Shown here in pieces: positions 35,186 through 43,929 of a DNA stretch of 64,000 bases (the first letter of the stretch is position 1; each line of letters opens with the position of its first letter). The position numbers were made by a program, and so were the translations under genes. The notes beneath the pieces were generated by a model. That model saw only the letters and a list, made by a program, of their open reading frames with translations, was not told the DNA's origin and made no database searches. The DNA is taken from NCBI RefSeq assembly GCF_024397895.1, contig NZ_CP073346.1, positions 3,348,001 to 3,412,000 on the forward strand, given 5' to 3'. The stretch comes from Pseudomonas benzenivorans (GTDB lineage Bacteria; Pseudomonadota; Gammaproteobacteria; Pseudomonadales; Pseudomonadaceae).

Positions 35186-36202
35186 TCAGAAGCCTTCGAG
35201 GACGATCTTGCCCTTGGCCTGGCCGCTCTCCAGCAGGCTGTGGGCGCGGCGCAGATTGGCTGCGTCGATACGCCCGAAGTGCTCGCCGAGGGTGGTTTTC
35301 AGGGTGCCGGCGTCGACCAGCTGGGCCACCCGCTCGAGCAGCCGATGCTGCTCGATCATGTCCGCGGTCTCGAACAGCGAGCGGGTGAACATCAGCTCCC
35401 AGTGCAGCGACAGGCTCTTGCGTTTGAGCTTCATGACATCCAGCGGTTGTGCCGGGTCGTCGATCAGCGCCAGGCGACCTTGTGGCGCCAGGGCCTCGAC
35501 CAGCTCGTCGAAATGCTGGTCGGTCTGGGTCAGGCTGGCGACGTGGGTCACCTGGTTGATCCCGATGCGCTCGAGTTCAACGCTGAGGGGCTGGCGATGG
35601 TCGATGACATGGTGGGCGCCGAGCTCGCGCACCCAGGCCTGGGTCTCGGGGCGCGAGGCCGTGCCGATCACCGTCAATCCGGTCAGCTGGCGGGCCAGTT
35701 GCACCAGGATCGAGCCGACGCCGCCGGCGGCGCCGACGATCAGCAGGCTCTGGCCCTGATCGCCGTTGCACTCGGCAATCTGCAGGCGCTCGAACAGCAG
35801 TTCCCAGGCGGTGATCGCCGTCAGCGGCAGCGCCGCGGCCTCGGCGAACGTCAGGCTCTTGGGCATGTGGCCGACGATGCGCTCATCGACCACGTGCAGT
35901 TCACTGTTGGCACCGGCGCGGTTGATGGCGCCGGCGTAGAAGACCCGGTCGCCCGGCTGGAACAGGCTGACTTCGCTGCCCACGGCGCTGACCACGCCGG
36001 TCGCATCCCAGCCGAGCACCTTGGCCTCACCGTTCTGCGGCGCCACGTTCTTGCGGATCTTGGTATCCACCGGGTTGACCGAGATGGCCTTGACCTCGAC
36101 CAGCAGGTCGCGCGGCCCCGGGATCGGCTCGGGCAGTTGAACGTCCTGCAGCGCCTCGGGCTGGTCGGCAGCAAGGGATTGGTAATAGGCGATGGCTTTC
36201 AT
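35186..36202 (-). CDS. Zinc-type alcohol dehydrogenase/quinone reductase (medium-chain)
   Basis: 338 residues of the TIGR02817-type MDR family. Substrate domain KAISVNPVDTKIRKN, then GWDATGVVSAVGSEVSLFQPGDRVFYAG, and NAD(P)-binding LLIVGAAGGVGSILVQLARQ with the second-strand ASRPETQ region. The catalytic zinc Cys of true alcohol dehydrogenases is not in its usual place, so it is probably a zinc-free quinone reductase like ZADH2. Start ATG 36202 with AAGGAG upstream. The divergent LysR gene 239 bases away is a probable regulator. Confidence 0.88.
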   Translation of the reverse strand: MKAIAYYQSLAADQPEALQDVQLPEPIPGPRDLLVEVKAISVNPVDTKIRKNVAPQNGEAKVLGWDATGVVSAVGSEVSLFQPGDRVFYAGAINRAGANSELHVVDERIVGHMPKSLTFAEAAALPLTAITAWELLFERLQIAECNGDQGQSLLIVGAAGGVGSILVQLARQLTGLTVIGTASRPETQAWVRELGAHHVIDHRQPLSVELERIGINQVTHVASLTQTDQHFDELVEALAPQGRLALIDDPAQPLDVMKLKRKSLSLHWELMFTRSLFETADMIEQHRLLERVAQLVDAGTLKTTLGEHFGRIDAANLRRAHSLLESGQAKGKIVLEGF

Positions 36203-36440
36203 GGGGGCTCCTTGGCGGATAAGTGGCGTCTGTTGCAGTTCGGACTGTTCCAGCAGGCTCAGTTTCGCCATGGCGGCGGTGCCCTGGACGGGGCGTGTGG
36301 CTGGGGCGGCCAGCAGGGGCCGCGGCCGTGGCCTGGCTGGACGGCGATTCGCGAGGTGTCCATGCTCGGTTATTTGATTGACGAGAAAAACAGCCTGCAG
36401 ATAGAGTCTCTTTCAATATTTTTTTGATAATGGTGCCTCG

Positions 36441-37358
36441 ATGCTGCGTTTCGATGACCTGCAGCTGTTCGTGCGCACGGCCGATCTCGGCAATCTCTCG
36501 GCGGCCGCGCGGCGGCTGGACATTTCGCCGGCAGTGGCCAGTGCCGGCCTCAAGCGCCTGGAGCGGCAGCTGGAGGTGCGCCTGTTCAACCGCTCCACCC
36601 GCAGCCTGCGCCTGACGCCCGAGGGCGAGCTGTTTCTCGGCCATGCCCGGCTGGCCCTGCAGAGCCTGGACGATGGTCGGCAGCAGCTGGCGGGTAGCAG
36701 GGTCGGCATCAGCGGCCCGCTGCAGCTGTCGGCGCCATCGGACTTCGGCCGCAACACCCTGCTGCCCTGGCTCGACGAGTTCCAGCTGGCCCATCCGCAG
36801 CTGCAACTGCGCCTGCTGCTCGGCGACCGGGTCAGCGACCTGTTTCGCGACCCGGTGGACATCGCCCTGCGCTACGGTGCGCCCGACGATTCCAGCCTGG
36901 TGGCCCTGCCGATCGCGACGGGCAACCGCCGCGTGTTGTGCGCGGCGCCGTCGTACCTGGCGCGGCATGGCGAACCGCAGACGCCGGAAGAACTGGCCGG
37001 GCACAATTGCCTGCTCTATATGCTGGGCGGCCGGGTGCATGAGCGCTGGCGCTTCCAGGATGGCAAGCGCGAGCAGAGCGTCAACGTGACCGGCGACCGT
37101 TGCAGCGATGACGCCGATGTGGCGCGACGGTGGGCGGTGGCCGGCTTCGGCCTGGTCTACAAGTCCTGGCTGGACGTGGCCGGCGATGTGCAGGCCGGCC
37201 GGCTCAAGGTGCTGATGACGCAGTGGCAAGGCGAGTCGACGCCGCTCAACCTGATCTGCGCCCATCGCGCCCAGCTGAGCAAGCCGGTGCACCTGCTGCG
37301 TGAGTTCGTCCAGGCTCGCTGTGCCGACCTGCTGGCGCGGGCGCCCTGGGCGACCTAA
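36441..37358 (+). CDS. LysR-family transcriptional regulator, divergent to the ADH gene
   Basis: 305 residues. The HTH begins at the N-terminus, FDDLQLFVRTADLGNLSAAA and ARRLDISPAVASAGLKRLERQL. A ligand-binding domain of the CrgA/DmlR type follows (GPLQLSAPSDFGRNTLLPWL, VALRYGAPDDSSLVALPI). The 238 bases between it and the oxidoreductase gene are AT-rich near its start (ATATTTTTTTGATAATG), where a promoter is likely. The typical role is regulation of the divergent gene; the inducer is unknown. Confidence 0.9.
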   Translation: MLRFDDLQLFVRTADLGNLSAAARRLDISPAVASAGLKRLERQLEVRLFNRSTRSLRLTPEGELFLGHARLALQSLDDGRQQLAGSRVGISGPLQLSAPSDFGRNTLLPWLDEFQLAHPQLQLRLLLGDRVSDLFRDPVDIALRYGAPDDSSLVALPIATGNRRVLCAAPSYLARHGEPQTPEELAGHNCLLYMLGGRVHERWRFQDGKREQSVNVTGDRCSDDADVARRWAVAGFGLVYKSWLDVAGDVQAGRLKVLMTQWQGESTPLNLICAHRAQLSKPVHLLREFVQARCADLLARAPWAT

Positions 37359-37439
37359 GCTTGCGCCGGACCGGCTGCGGCAACCCGCCACAGTCCGGCG
37401 CCCTTGCCGCGCCTCCTCCACCTGCTAGAGTCGCCCGCC

Positions 37440-37823
37440 ATGAAACTGGCCCGCTCCGACCGTTCGCTGCTCGCCTGGATGCTGTATTTCAGCGTCCTGT
37501 TCAGCGCGCTCGCCTGCAGCATCGGCCACGGTCAGATGGCCGGCCTGCAGCTCAGCGGTCTGGACGGCGTCTATTGCTCCCTGGACGGTGGCAGCGCTTC
37601 GGGCAGCGATTTCGGCGACGCCGGCCTGGCGTCGCAGGGGGCTGCCGGCGGTGCCGGTTGCGCCCTGTCCTCGACCTTCAGCGCACTGATCCTGGCGGCC
37701 TTCTTCGGCCTGCTCGGGTTGCTTTGCGCCGCCCGCCAGCCGGCGGTCGTGACCTTGCGCGCCGCCCGGCCGGTGCGCTTTCTCTGGCCCTCGGCCAATC
37801 CCCGCGCCTCTCCTTCGTTGTAG
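37440..37823 (+). CDS. DUF2946-family membrane-associated protein
   Basis: 127 residues. An N-terminal helix (LLAWMLYFSVLFSALACSIGHG) followed by a glycine-rich region with His-Gly-Gln-Met (SIGHGQMAGLQ) and a second helix (LILAAFFGLLGLLCAARQPA). DUF2946 proteins are found near copper-uptake and copper-chaperone genes. The start ATG 37440 lacks a good ribosome site. It begins an operon with a PepSY protein (120 bases on) and a PCu(A)C chaperone, which suggests a role in copper acquisition or handling. Confidence 0.75.
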   Translation: MKLARSDRSLLAWMLYFSVLFSALACSIGHGQMAGLQLSGLDGVYCSLDGGSASGSDFGDAGLASQGAAGGAGCALSSTFSALILAAFFGLLGLLCAARQPAVVTLRAARPVRFLWPSANPRASPSL

Positions 37824-37943
37824 CAACCTGTGCCGGCACAGCTGGCGCCCGTCCCATGCCCGGACTCCTGGCACCCGTAGCGCTCGAATGCCGATGCGTC
37901 CTGCGGGCGCGAGTCCTCCGTTGCGCTACACCGGAGCCTGACC

Positions 37944-39284
37944 ATGCACCCATCCACTGCTTCGTTCTACAACCTGGCCTGGCGCTGGCATTTCTATGCC
38001 GGGCTGTTCGTCATTCCGTTCCTGATCCTGCTGTCGCTGACCGGGATCATCTACCTGTTCAAGCCGCAGCTGGATCAACTGATGTACGCCGACCTGCTGC
38101 AGGTGCCGGTGGCCGAGCAACGCCTGAGCGCCGACCGGCAACTGGCCGCGGTGCGCCAGGCCTATCCCCAGGCGACCGTGAGCAAATATCTGCCGCCCCG
38201 CGGGGAGGGGCGGAGCGCGCAGTTCGTCATCGCCGAACAGGGGCGCGAGCTCAACCTGTTCGTCGATCCCTACCGCGGCACGCTGGTGGGCAGCCAGGAC
38301 GCCCGGGACAACCTGCAGGCCATCGCCCGCCGCCTGCACGGCGAACTGATGATCGGCACCCTCGGCGATCGCCTGATCGAGCTGGCCGCCGGCTGGGGCA
38401 TCGTCCTGGTGGTGTCCGGACTCTACCTCTGGTGGCCGCGCCTGGCCAGCCGCGGCCGCCTGTTCTGGCGCGACCTGCATGCGGTCACCGGCTTCTGGGG
38501 CTCGCTGCTGCTGCTGTTCATGCTGCTCACCGGGATGACCTGGACCGGCTTCTGGGGCGAGCGTTTCGCCGGTGCCTGGAACCACTTCCCGGCGGCCATG
38601 TGGAACGAGGTGCCGCAGTCCGACCTGCAGGCCCGCAGCCTCAACAGCAGTGCCCGACAGACCGTGGCCTGGGCGGTGGAAAACACCCCGCTGCCGCTTT
38701 CCGATCCCCATGCCGCGCACCAGGCGGCGGGCTCGGTCGACGCTTCTCCCACCGCCCAGATCGGCCTGCAGCAGGTGGTCGACACCGCCGCGGCGCGCGG
38801 CGTGCAGAGCGGCTACAGCATCAGCCTGCCCAGGGGCGAGACGGGGGTGTACAGCGTTGCCCTGTTCGCCGACGACCCGCGCCACGATGCGACCCTGCAC
38901 CTCGACCAGTACAGCGGCGCGGTGCTGGCCGACGTGCGCTGGCAGGATTACGGTGTGGTGGCGCGGGTGGTGGAGACCGGCGTGGTGCTGCACGAGGGCA
39001 AGCTGTTCGGCCTGGCCAACCAGCTGCTGATGCTCGGCGTCTGCCTGATGGTGCTGCTCAGCGCCGTCAGCGGCCTGATCATGTGGTGGCGCCGGCGTCC
39101 CCAGGGCAGTCTCGGCGTGCCGCCGCTGCGTCACGATCTGCCGCGCTGGAAGACGGCCATCGTCATCATGTTGCTGCTCGGCGCTGTCTTTCCGCTGGTG
39201 GGGGCATCGCTGCTGCTGATCTGGGCGTTGGACTGGCTGCTACTCTCGCGTTTGGGGTCGACGCCCAAGCTGCAGGCCGGTTGA
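37944..39284 (+). CDS. PepSY-associated membrane protein (PiuB/iron-regulated type)
   Basis: 446 residues with four to five transmembrane helices: YNLAWRWHFYAGLFVIPFL (helix with His), then a PepSY domain (about residues 70-140), LAAGWGIVLVVSGLYLWWPRL, DLHAVTGFWGSLLLLFMLLTG (with His), a second PepSY-like domain and helices at 345-440 including AVSGLIMWWRRRP. The conserved His residues in the helices look able to hold heme, as in related PepSY reductases that reduce metal ions in the periplasm. Next to a copper chaperone gene, it may reduce Cu(II) or Fe(III). Confidence 0.83.
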   Translation: MHPSTASFYNLAWRWHFYAGLFVIPFLILLSLTGIIYLFKPQLDQLMYADLLQVPVAEQRLSADRQLAAVRQAYPQATVSKYLPPRGEGRSAQFVIAEQGRELNLFVDPYRGTLVGSQDARDNLQAIARRLHGELMIGTLGDRLIELAAGWGIVLVVSGLYLWWPRLASRGRLFWRDLHAVTGFWGSLLLLFMLLTGMTWTGFWGERFAGAWNHFPAAMWNEVPQSDLQARSLNSSARQTVAWAVENTPLPLSDPHAAHQAAGSVDASPTAQIGLQQVVDTAAARGVQSGYSISLPRGETGVYSVALFADDPRHDATLHLDQYSGAVLADVRWQDYGVVARVVETGVVLHEGKLFGLANQLLMLGVCLMVLLSAVSGLIMWWRRRPQGSLGVPPLRHDLPRWKTAIVIMLLLGAVFPLVGASLLLIWALDWLLLSRLGSTPKLQAG

Positions 39285-39353
39285 GCCATGACCGCACTGG
39301 CGTCCTTTCGCTTCAGTTGGAATACGAGACTCACCATCCCAAGGAGAAACACC

Positions 39354-39821
39354 ATGCCCATGAAGAAAACCCTGCTGCTGGCCGCGTTGCTCGGTACCAG
39401 CCTGTTGGCCGGCGCCCATGAATACAGCGCGGGCGAACTGCACGTCGCCCACCCCTGGTCGCGGGAGATGCCGCCGGTGGCGCCGACCGCCGCGGCCTAT
39501 TTCGTGGTGCACAACCGGGGCCAGCAGGCCGACCGCCTGGTCGGCGTGCAGACGCCGGTGGCCGGCAAGGCCGAGATGCACGAGCACGTGCACGCCGATG
39601 GGCTCATGAAGATGCAACAGGTGCAAAGCGTCGAGGTGCCGGCCGGGGGCGAACTCAAGTTCGCGCCCATGGGTTACCACGTCATGCTGTTCGACCTGAA
39701 GCAGCAGGCGAAGGAAGGCGAGCGCTTCCCGCTGACCCTGACCTTCGAGAAGGCGGGGGAAATCCAGGTGGACGTGGCGGTAGAGAAGGAACCGCCGGCC
39801 GAGGAAACCGCTCACCACTAA
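39354..39821 (+). CDS. Periplasmic copper chaperone PCu(A)C
   Basis: 155 residues. Signal peptide MPMKKTLLLAALLGTSLLAG, then ELHVAHPWSREMPPVAPTAAAYFVVHN. The PCu(A)C copper site has the expected pattern: AEMHEHVHADGLMKMQQ (H...M...M) and MGYHVMLFDLK (HxM). These proteins bring Cu(I) to cytochrome oxidase. The start ATG 39354 has AAGGAG 7 bases upstream; another ATG six bases on is also possible. Last gene of the DUF2946-PepSY-PCu(A)C operon. Confidence 0.92.
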   Translation: MPMKKTLLLAALLGTSLLAGAHEYSAGELHVAHPWSREMPPVAPTAAAYFVVHNRGQQADRLVGVQTPVAGKAEMHEHVHADGLMKMQQVQSVEVPAGGELKFAPMGYHVMLFDLKQQAKEGERFPLTLTFEKAGEIQVDVAVEKEPPAEETAHH

Positions 39822-39859
39822 GAGGCGCGGTGCGCCGAGGTGACCCGGCGGATCTAGCG

Positions 39860-40594
39860 CTAGCGCTGGCCGCTCAGCAACAGGCTCACCCGGCCTTCTG
39901 CCTTGAGACTGTCGAAGGCCGCGCGGGTGCGGTTCACGGTTTCATCGGCGGTCGCCAGGCTGTAGGCCATGTACAGTCCCATCGAAATGGCGTCCAGGGT
40001 GTAAGCCGGCTCGAGGCTGGCGCAGTCGACGCGCACGTCTTCGCACAGCATGGCGACATCGCGCTCCGGCATGGCCACCAGCTCGATCTGTTGGTTCAGT
40101 AGTTTCTGAAAGTTGTCGCGGTTGGTCGCCGAGACCACCAGCTTGCTGAAGCCCTGGTTGCGCAGGTATTTCTGCCGCACATCGTCGCGCAGCACGCCAA
40201 TGCTGTATTGCCGGGCGTCCGTCAGGGTGCGCACCTGGATGTCCTGGCGGGCCCGCAGTTTGTACAGGTGGTAGTCGATGCGGGTGATTTCGCCCACCCA
40301 TTTGAACAGCGGCTCGCGCTCCGTGGTGCGGGCGATCAGGTAGATCAGCACGTCGGGCTGCTGCAGCGCCATGTCGTAGGCCCGCGCCCAGGGATAGAGC
40401 GCGAGGCTGTAGTCGCTCAGCCCCGCCCGTTGCAAAGTGGCTTCCACCACGGCGCTGGCAGGCCCCGCCACGCGGCCGTTTTCCAGGTAGCTGTACGACG
40501 TGTCCTCGGTGACGACCTGGATGCCCTGTGCCTGGCAGCAGGCACAGGCCAGGGTCAGCAATACGGCACTGCAGACGGATTGAACGAATGTCAT
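39860..40594 (-). CDS. Periplasmic solute-binding protein, Bac_3-like, downstream of GGDEF gene
   Basis: 244 residues with a signal peptide (MTFVQSVCSAVLLTLACACC, ending CQA-QG). The mature part begins IQVVTEDTSYSYLENGRVAG, then ALYPWARAYDMALQQPDVLI and FKWVGEITRIDYHLYKLRAR, the lobe-1 pattern of this family; DAISMGLYMAYSLATADETV is lobe 2. It is co-directional with the GGDEF gene (20-base gap), which follows another solute-binding gene. It resembles the paralogue at 41966 through the same motifs (WARAYD, FKWVG), so it is probably a duplicate. Ligand unknown. Confidence 0.8.
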   Translation of the reverse strand: MTFVQSVCSAVLLTLACACCQAQGIQVVTEDTSYSYLENGRVAGPASAVVEATLQRAGLSDYSLALYPWARAYDMALQQPDVLIYLIARTTEREPLFKWVGEITRIDYHLYKLRARQDIQVRTLTDARQYSIGVLRDDVRQKYLRNQGFSKLVVSATNRDNFQKLLNQQIELVAMPERDVAMLCEDVRVDCASLEPAYTLDAISMGLYMAYSLATADETVNRTRAAFDSLKAEGRVSLLLSGQR

Positions 40595-40614
40595 GGGCAG
40601 CCTCCTAAGTGTCG

Positions 40615-41964
40615 TCACTGGGCTATTCGGTCGCGGCCCAGGCGCTTGGCCCGGTATAACGCCTCGTCGGCGCACTGCAGCAGCTGATCGAAACGGTCCA
40701 TGAGTTGGGGGTCGTACTGCGCGACGCCGATGCTCAGGGTCAGGTAGGGCTCCACCTGCGAGCTGCTGTGCGGCACGGCCTGGGCGGCGAGGTCCTGGCG
40801 CAGGCGTTCGGCGGCCTTGTGCGCCTGGTCGAGGTCGGCGCCCGGCAGCAGCACGGCGAACTCCTCACCGCCGAGCCGTGCCACCAGCTCGCCGGCGCGG
40901 CCGAAGACGTGCTTAAGCCGTTCGGCCAGCCGTTGCAGGCACTGGTCGCCCTGGGCATGGCCGTAGGTGTCGTTGTAGAGCTTGAAGCAATCGATGTCGC
41001 ACATCAGCACCGATAGCGGTTGGTTCAGGCGGGTGGCGCGGCGCAGCTCGATCTCCTTCATCTCATCGAAGTGCCGCCGGTTGGCCAGTCCGGTCAGCGG
41101 ATCGCTGCGGCTGAGCTCCTCGAGGCGGCTGTTGGCCTGGCGCAGTTCGGCCGTGCGCTCTTCCACCAGCTCGGCCAGGCGATCGCGGTGGGCGGCGAGG
41201 TCGAGTTCGTCGCGCCGCTGCTGCTGGAGGTAGTCAGACAGCTTGCCCTGCAGGTTGTTGACTCCGGCCTCCAGCAGGCTCAGCTCGTCCCGGCGCGAGG
41301 CCTTGCGCTCGATGCGCAATAGCCGCTTGAGGTTGGCGGGCGACAATTCGCCCAGGTGCTGCGCGATATGCCGCACATGCACGGTGACCGAGCGGTTGAA
41401 CATCCACATGATCAGCCCTGCCAGCAGCAGCGACTGGATCACCTGGGTGATCACGATGCTGGTCACGTCGCTCAGCAGGCGCTGCCAGAGCAGCCGCTCG
41501 TCGCCCTCGATGACCAGCTCGCCGAGGTTCTGCGTGGCGCCGGGGTAGGGCTCATAGGTGAGCGTCTGCTGCAGCGATGGCACCAGTGTCGAGGGCTGGC
41601 GCTCGGCGCGCTGCTGGGTCAGGACTTCGGGGGGGCGGCCGGCGCGCAGGATGCTCAGTTGCACCCGGCCTACCGGCGCGGCTTGGGCGACGCTGTCCAG
41701 CTGGGTCTGCAGGGCATCGCGATCCATCTCCCAGATCGCCTTGGACAGGGTGCGCTGAAACACCTGATCGATCAGCTTCAGCTCGGCGGTCATCGCCGCC
41801 AGGTTGCTGTTCCAGGCCGACACGCTGCGCAGGGTTACGGCAAGCAGGGTGAACAGCAGGCAGAAGATCAGCGTCGCCAGCACCAGGCGGCGGCCGAGCG
41901 AGCTGCAGGCCAGCGCTGGGGCGGGCTTCTGGTCGAGGCGCGGTTTGGCAGCCGCTGAGTCCAT
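40615..41964 (-). CDS. Membrane diguanylate cyclase (GGDEF domain)
   Basis: 449 residues. One membrane helix near residues 24-45 (LVLATLIFCLLFTLLAVTLR), a periplasmic domain of about 110 residues, a second helix (VITQVIQSLLLAGLIMWMF), a HAMP-like linker and coiled coil, then a GGDEF domain (about 285-449) with ARLGGEEFAVLLPGADL in place of GGDEF. An RxxD inhibition site is not present at the usual place (RAGE instead). It makes cyclic di-GMP. The two solute-binding proteins that flank it suggest periplasmic ligand input. Start ATG 41964 is immediately downstream of the first gene's stop. Confidence 0.9.
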   Translation of the reverse strand: MDSAAAKPRLDQKPAPALACSSLGRRLVLATLIFCLLFTLLAVTLRSVSAWNSNLAAMTAELKLIDQVFQRTLSKAIWEMDRDALQTQLDSVAQAAPVGRVQLSILRAGRPPEVLTQQRAERQPSTLVPSLQQTLTYEPYPGATQNLGELVIEGDERLLWQRLLSDVTSIVITQVIQSLLLAGLIMWMFNRSVTVHVRHIAQHLGELSPANLKRLLRIERKASRRDELSLLEAGVNNLQGKLSDYLQQQRRDELDLAAHRDRLAELVEERTAELRQANSRLEELSRSDPLTGLANRRHFDEMKEIELRRATRLNQPLSVLMCDIDCFKLYNDTYGHAQGDQCLQRLAERLKHVFGRAGELVARLGGEEFAVLLPGADLDQAHKAAERLRQDLAAQAVPHSSSQVEPYLTLSIGVAQYDPQLMDRFDQLLQCADEALYRAKRLGRDRIAQ

Positions 41965-41965
41965 G

Positions 41966-42736
41966 CTAGAGCCACCGCTGGGCGATGGCATCGTAGGTGC
42001 CGTTGTCGCGGATGGTTTTCAGGCCCTGGCGAAAGCGCTCGACGAGCGCGTCCGAGGTCTGCGGGCTGAAGGCCATGCTCAAACCCTGGTCATCGCCCAG
42101 GTCGGGCAGGCTCAGCACCGGCACCAGCGTCTCGTCCGGATCGTCCCCGGCCCGGCGCACCAGATAGAAAGCGTTGAGTTCGTTGGCAATCCACAGGTCG
42201 ATACGCCCCAGCGTCAGTTTTTCGTAGTTGTGCGCATACCTGTTGCTCGACTGCAGGTTCTCGCCGACGGCAAAGCCCTTGTCCAGCAGGTGCTGTTCGC
42301 CGGCATCGTCCTTGACGGTACCGATCTGGTAGCGGCGCGCCTCGTCGAGTTGCCCGAGCTGGATGTCGCGCTGGGGCAGCGTGAACAGATACCAGCGGAC
42401 CGGCGCGATGGTGCCGACCCACTTGAACAGCTTCTCGCGCTGGCGGGTGCGGGCGATCGAATAGATCAGTACGTTCTCGGTGTTCTGCGCGATGTCGTAG
42501 GCCCGGGCCCAGGGCATGGACTGGATATGCGCCTGCACACCGACTTCCTGCAGCACGGCCTGCACGACTTCGGTGCTCATGCCGGTGAGTCGACCGTCCT
42601 GGGTCATGTTGTAGGGGGGCAGTTCCTCGGTGAGGATCTGAATCGCCTCGCCGGCCGGGGCCAACGAAGGCAGGCAGGCCAGCGCCGCAATCAGCCAGCG
42701 GCGCGTGGTGGGTCCGATGAGCTTGATACATTCCAT
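41966..42736 (-). CDS. Periplasmic solute-binding protein, Bac_3-like, upstream of GGDEF gene
   Basis: 256 residues. The N-terminus (ECIKLIGPTTRRWLIAALAC) is a signal peptide. Lobe-1 features: IQILTEELPPYNMTQDGRL, SMPWARAYDIAQNTENVLI and FKWVGTIAPVRWYL. It ends one base before the start of the cyclase gene and is first in a three-gene cluster, so it may report its ligand to the GGDEF protein rather than to a transporter. Start ATG 42736; an upstream ATG would add 24 residues. A possible -10 (TATAGT on this strand, 42780-42785) lies before it. Confidence 0.8.
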   Translation of the reverse strand: MECIKLIGPTTRRWLIAALACLPSLAPAGEAIQILTEELPPYNMTQDGRLTGMSTEVVQAVLQEVGVQAHIQSMPWARAYDIAQNTENVLIYSIARTRQREKLFKWVGTIAPVRWYLFTLPQRDIQLGQLDEARRYQIGTVKDDAGEQHLLDKGFAVGENLQSSNRYAHNYEKLTLGRIDLWIANELNAFYLVRRAGDDPDETLVPVLSLPDLGDDQGLSMAFSPQTSDALVERFRQGLKTIRDNGTYDAIAQRWL

Positions 42737-42874
42737 GTGTTCGGCAACCTGCAAGGGCAAACAGGTAAGGTGTGTGGCCACTATATTGCTATCTGTGGGG
42801 TGGTGCACTCACTTCTGTTTCGGCGCCTTGGGCAAAAACTTCAACCTCGGCGCGCGCAGCCGATCACCGGCGAT

Positions 42875-43837
<963 letters not shown>

Positions 43838-43929
43838 TCAGGCGTGGGTCGTCGACAGTCTAACCGCTCGGTCAGGATGGCGGGAGCGTCATGGCCGCCC
43901 TCGGCGGCCAGACGCCTGGGCCATGGCAC

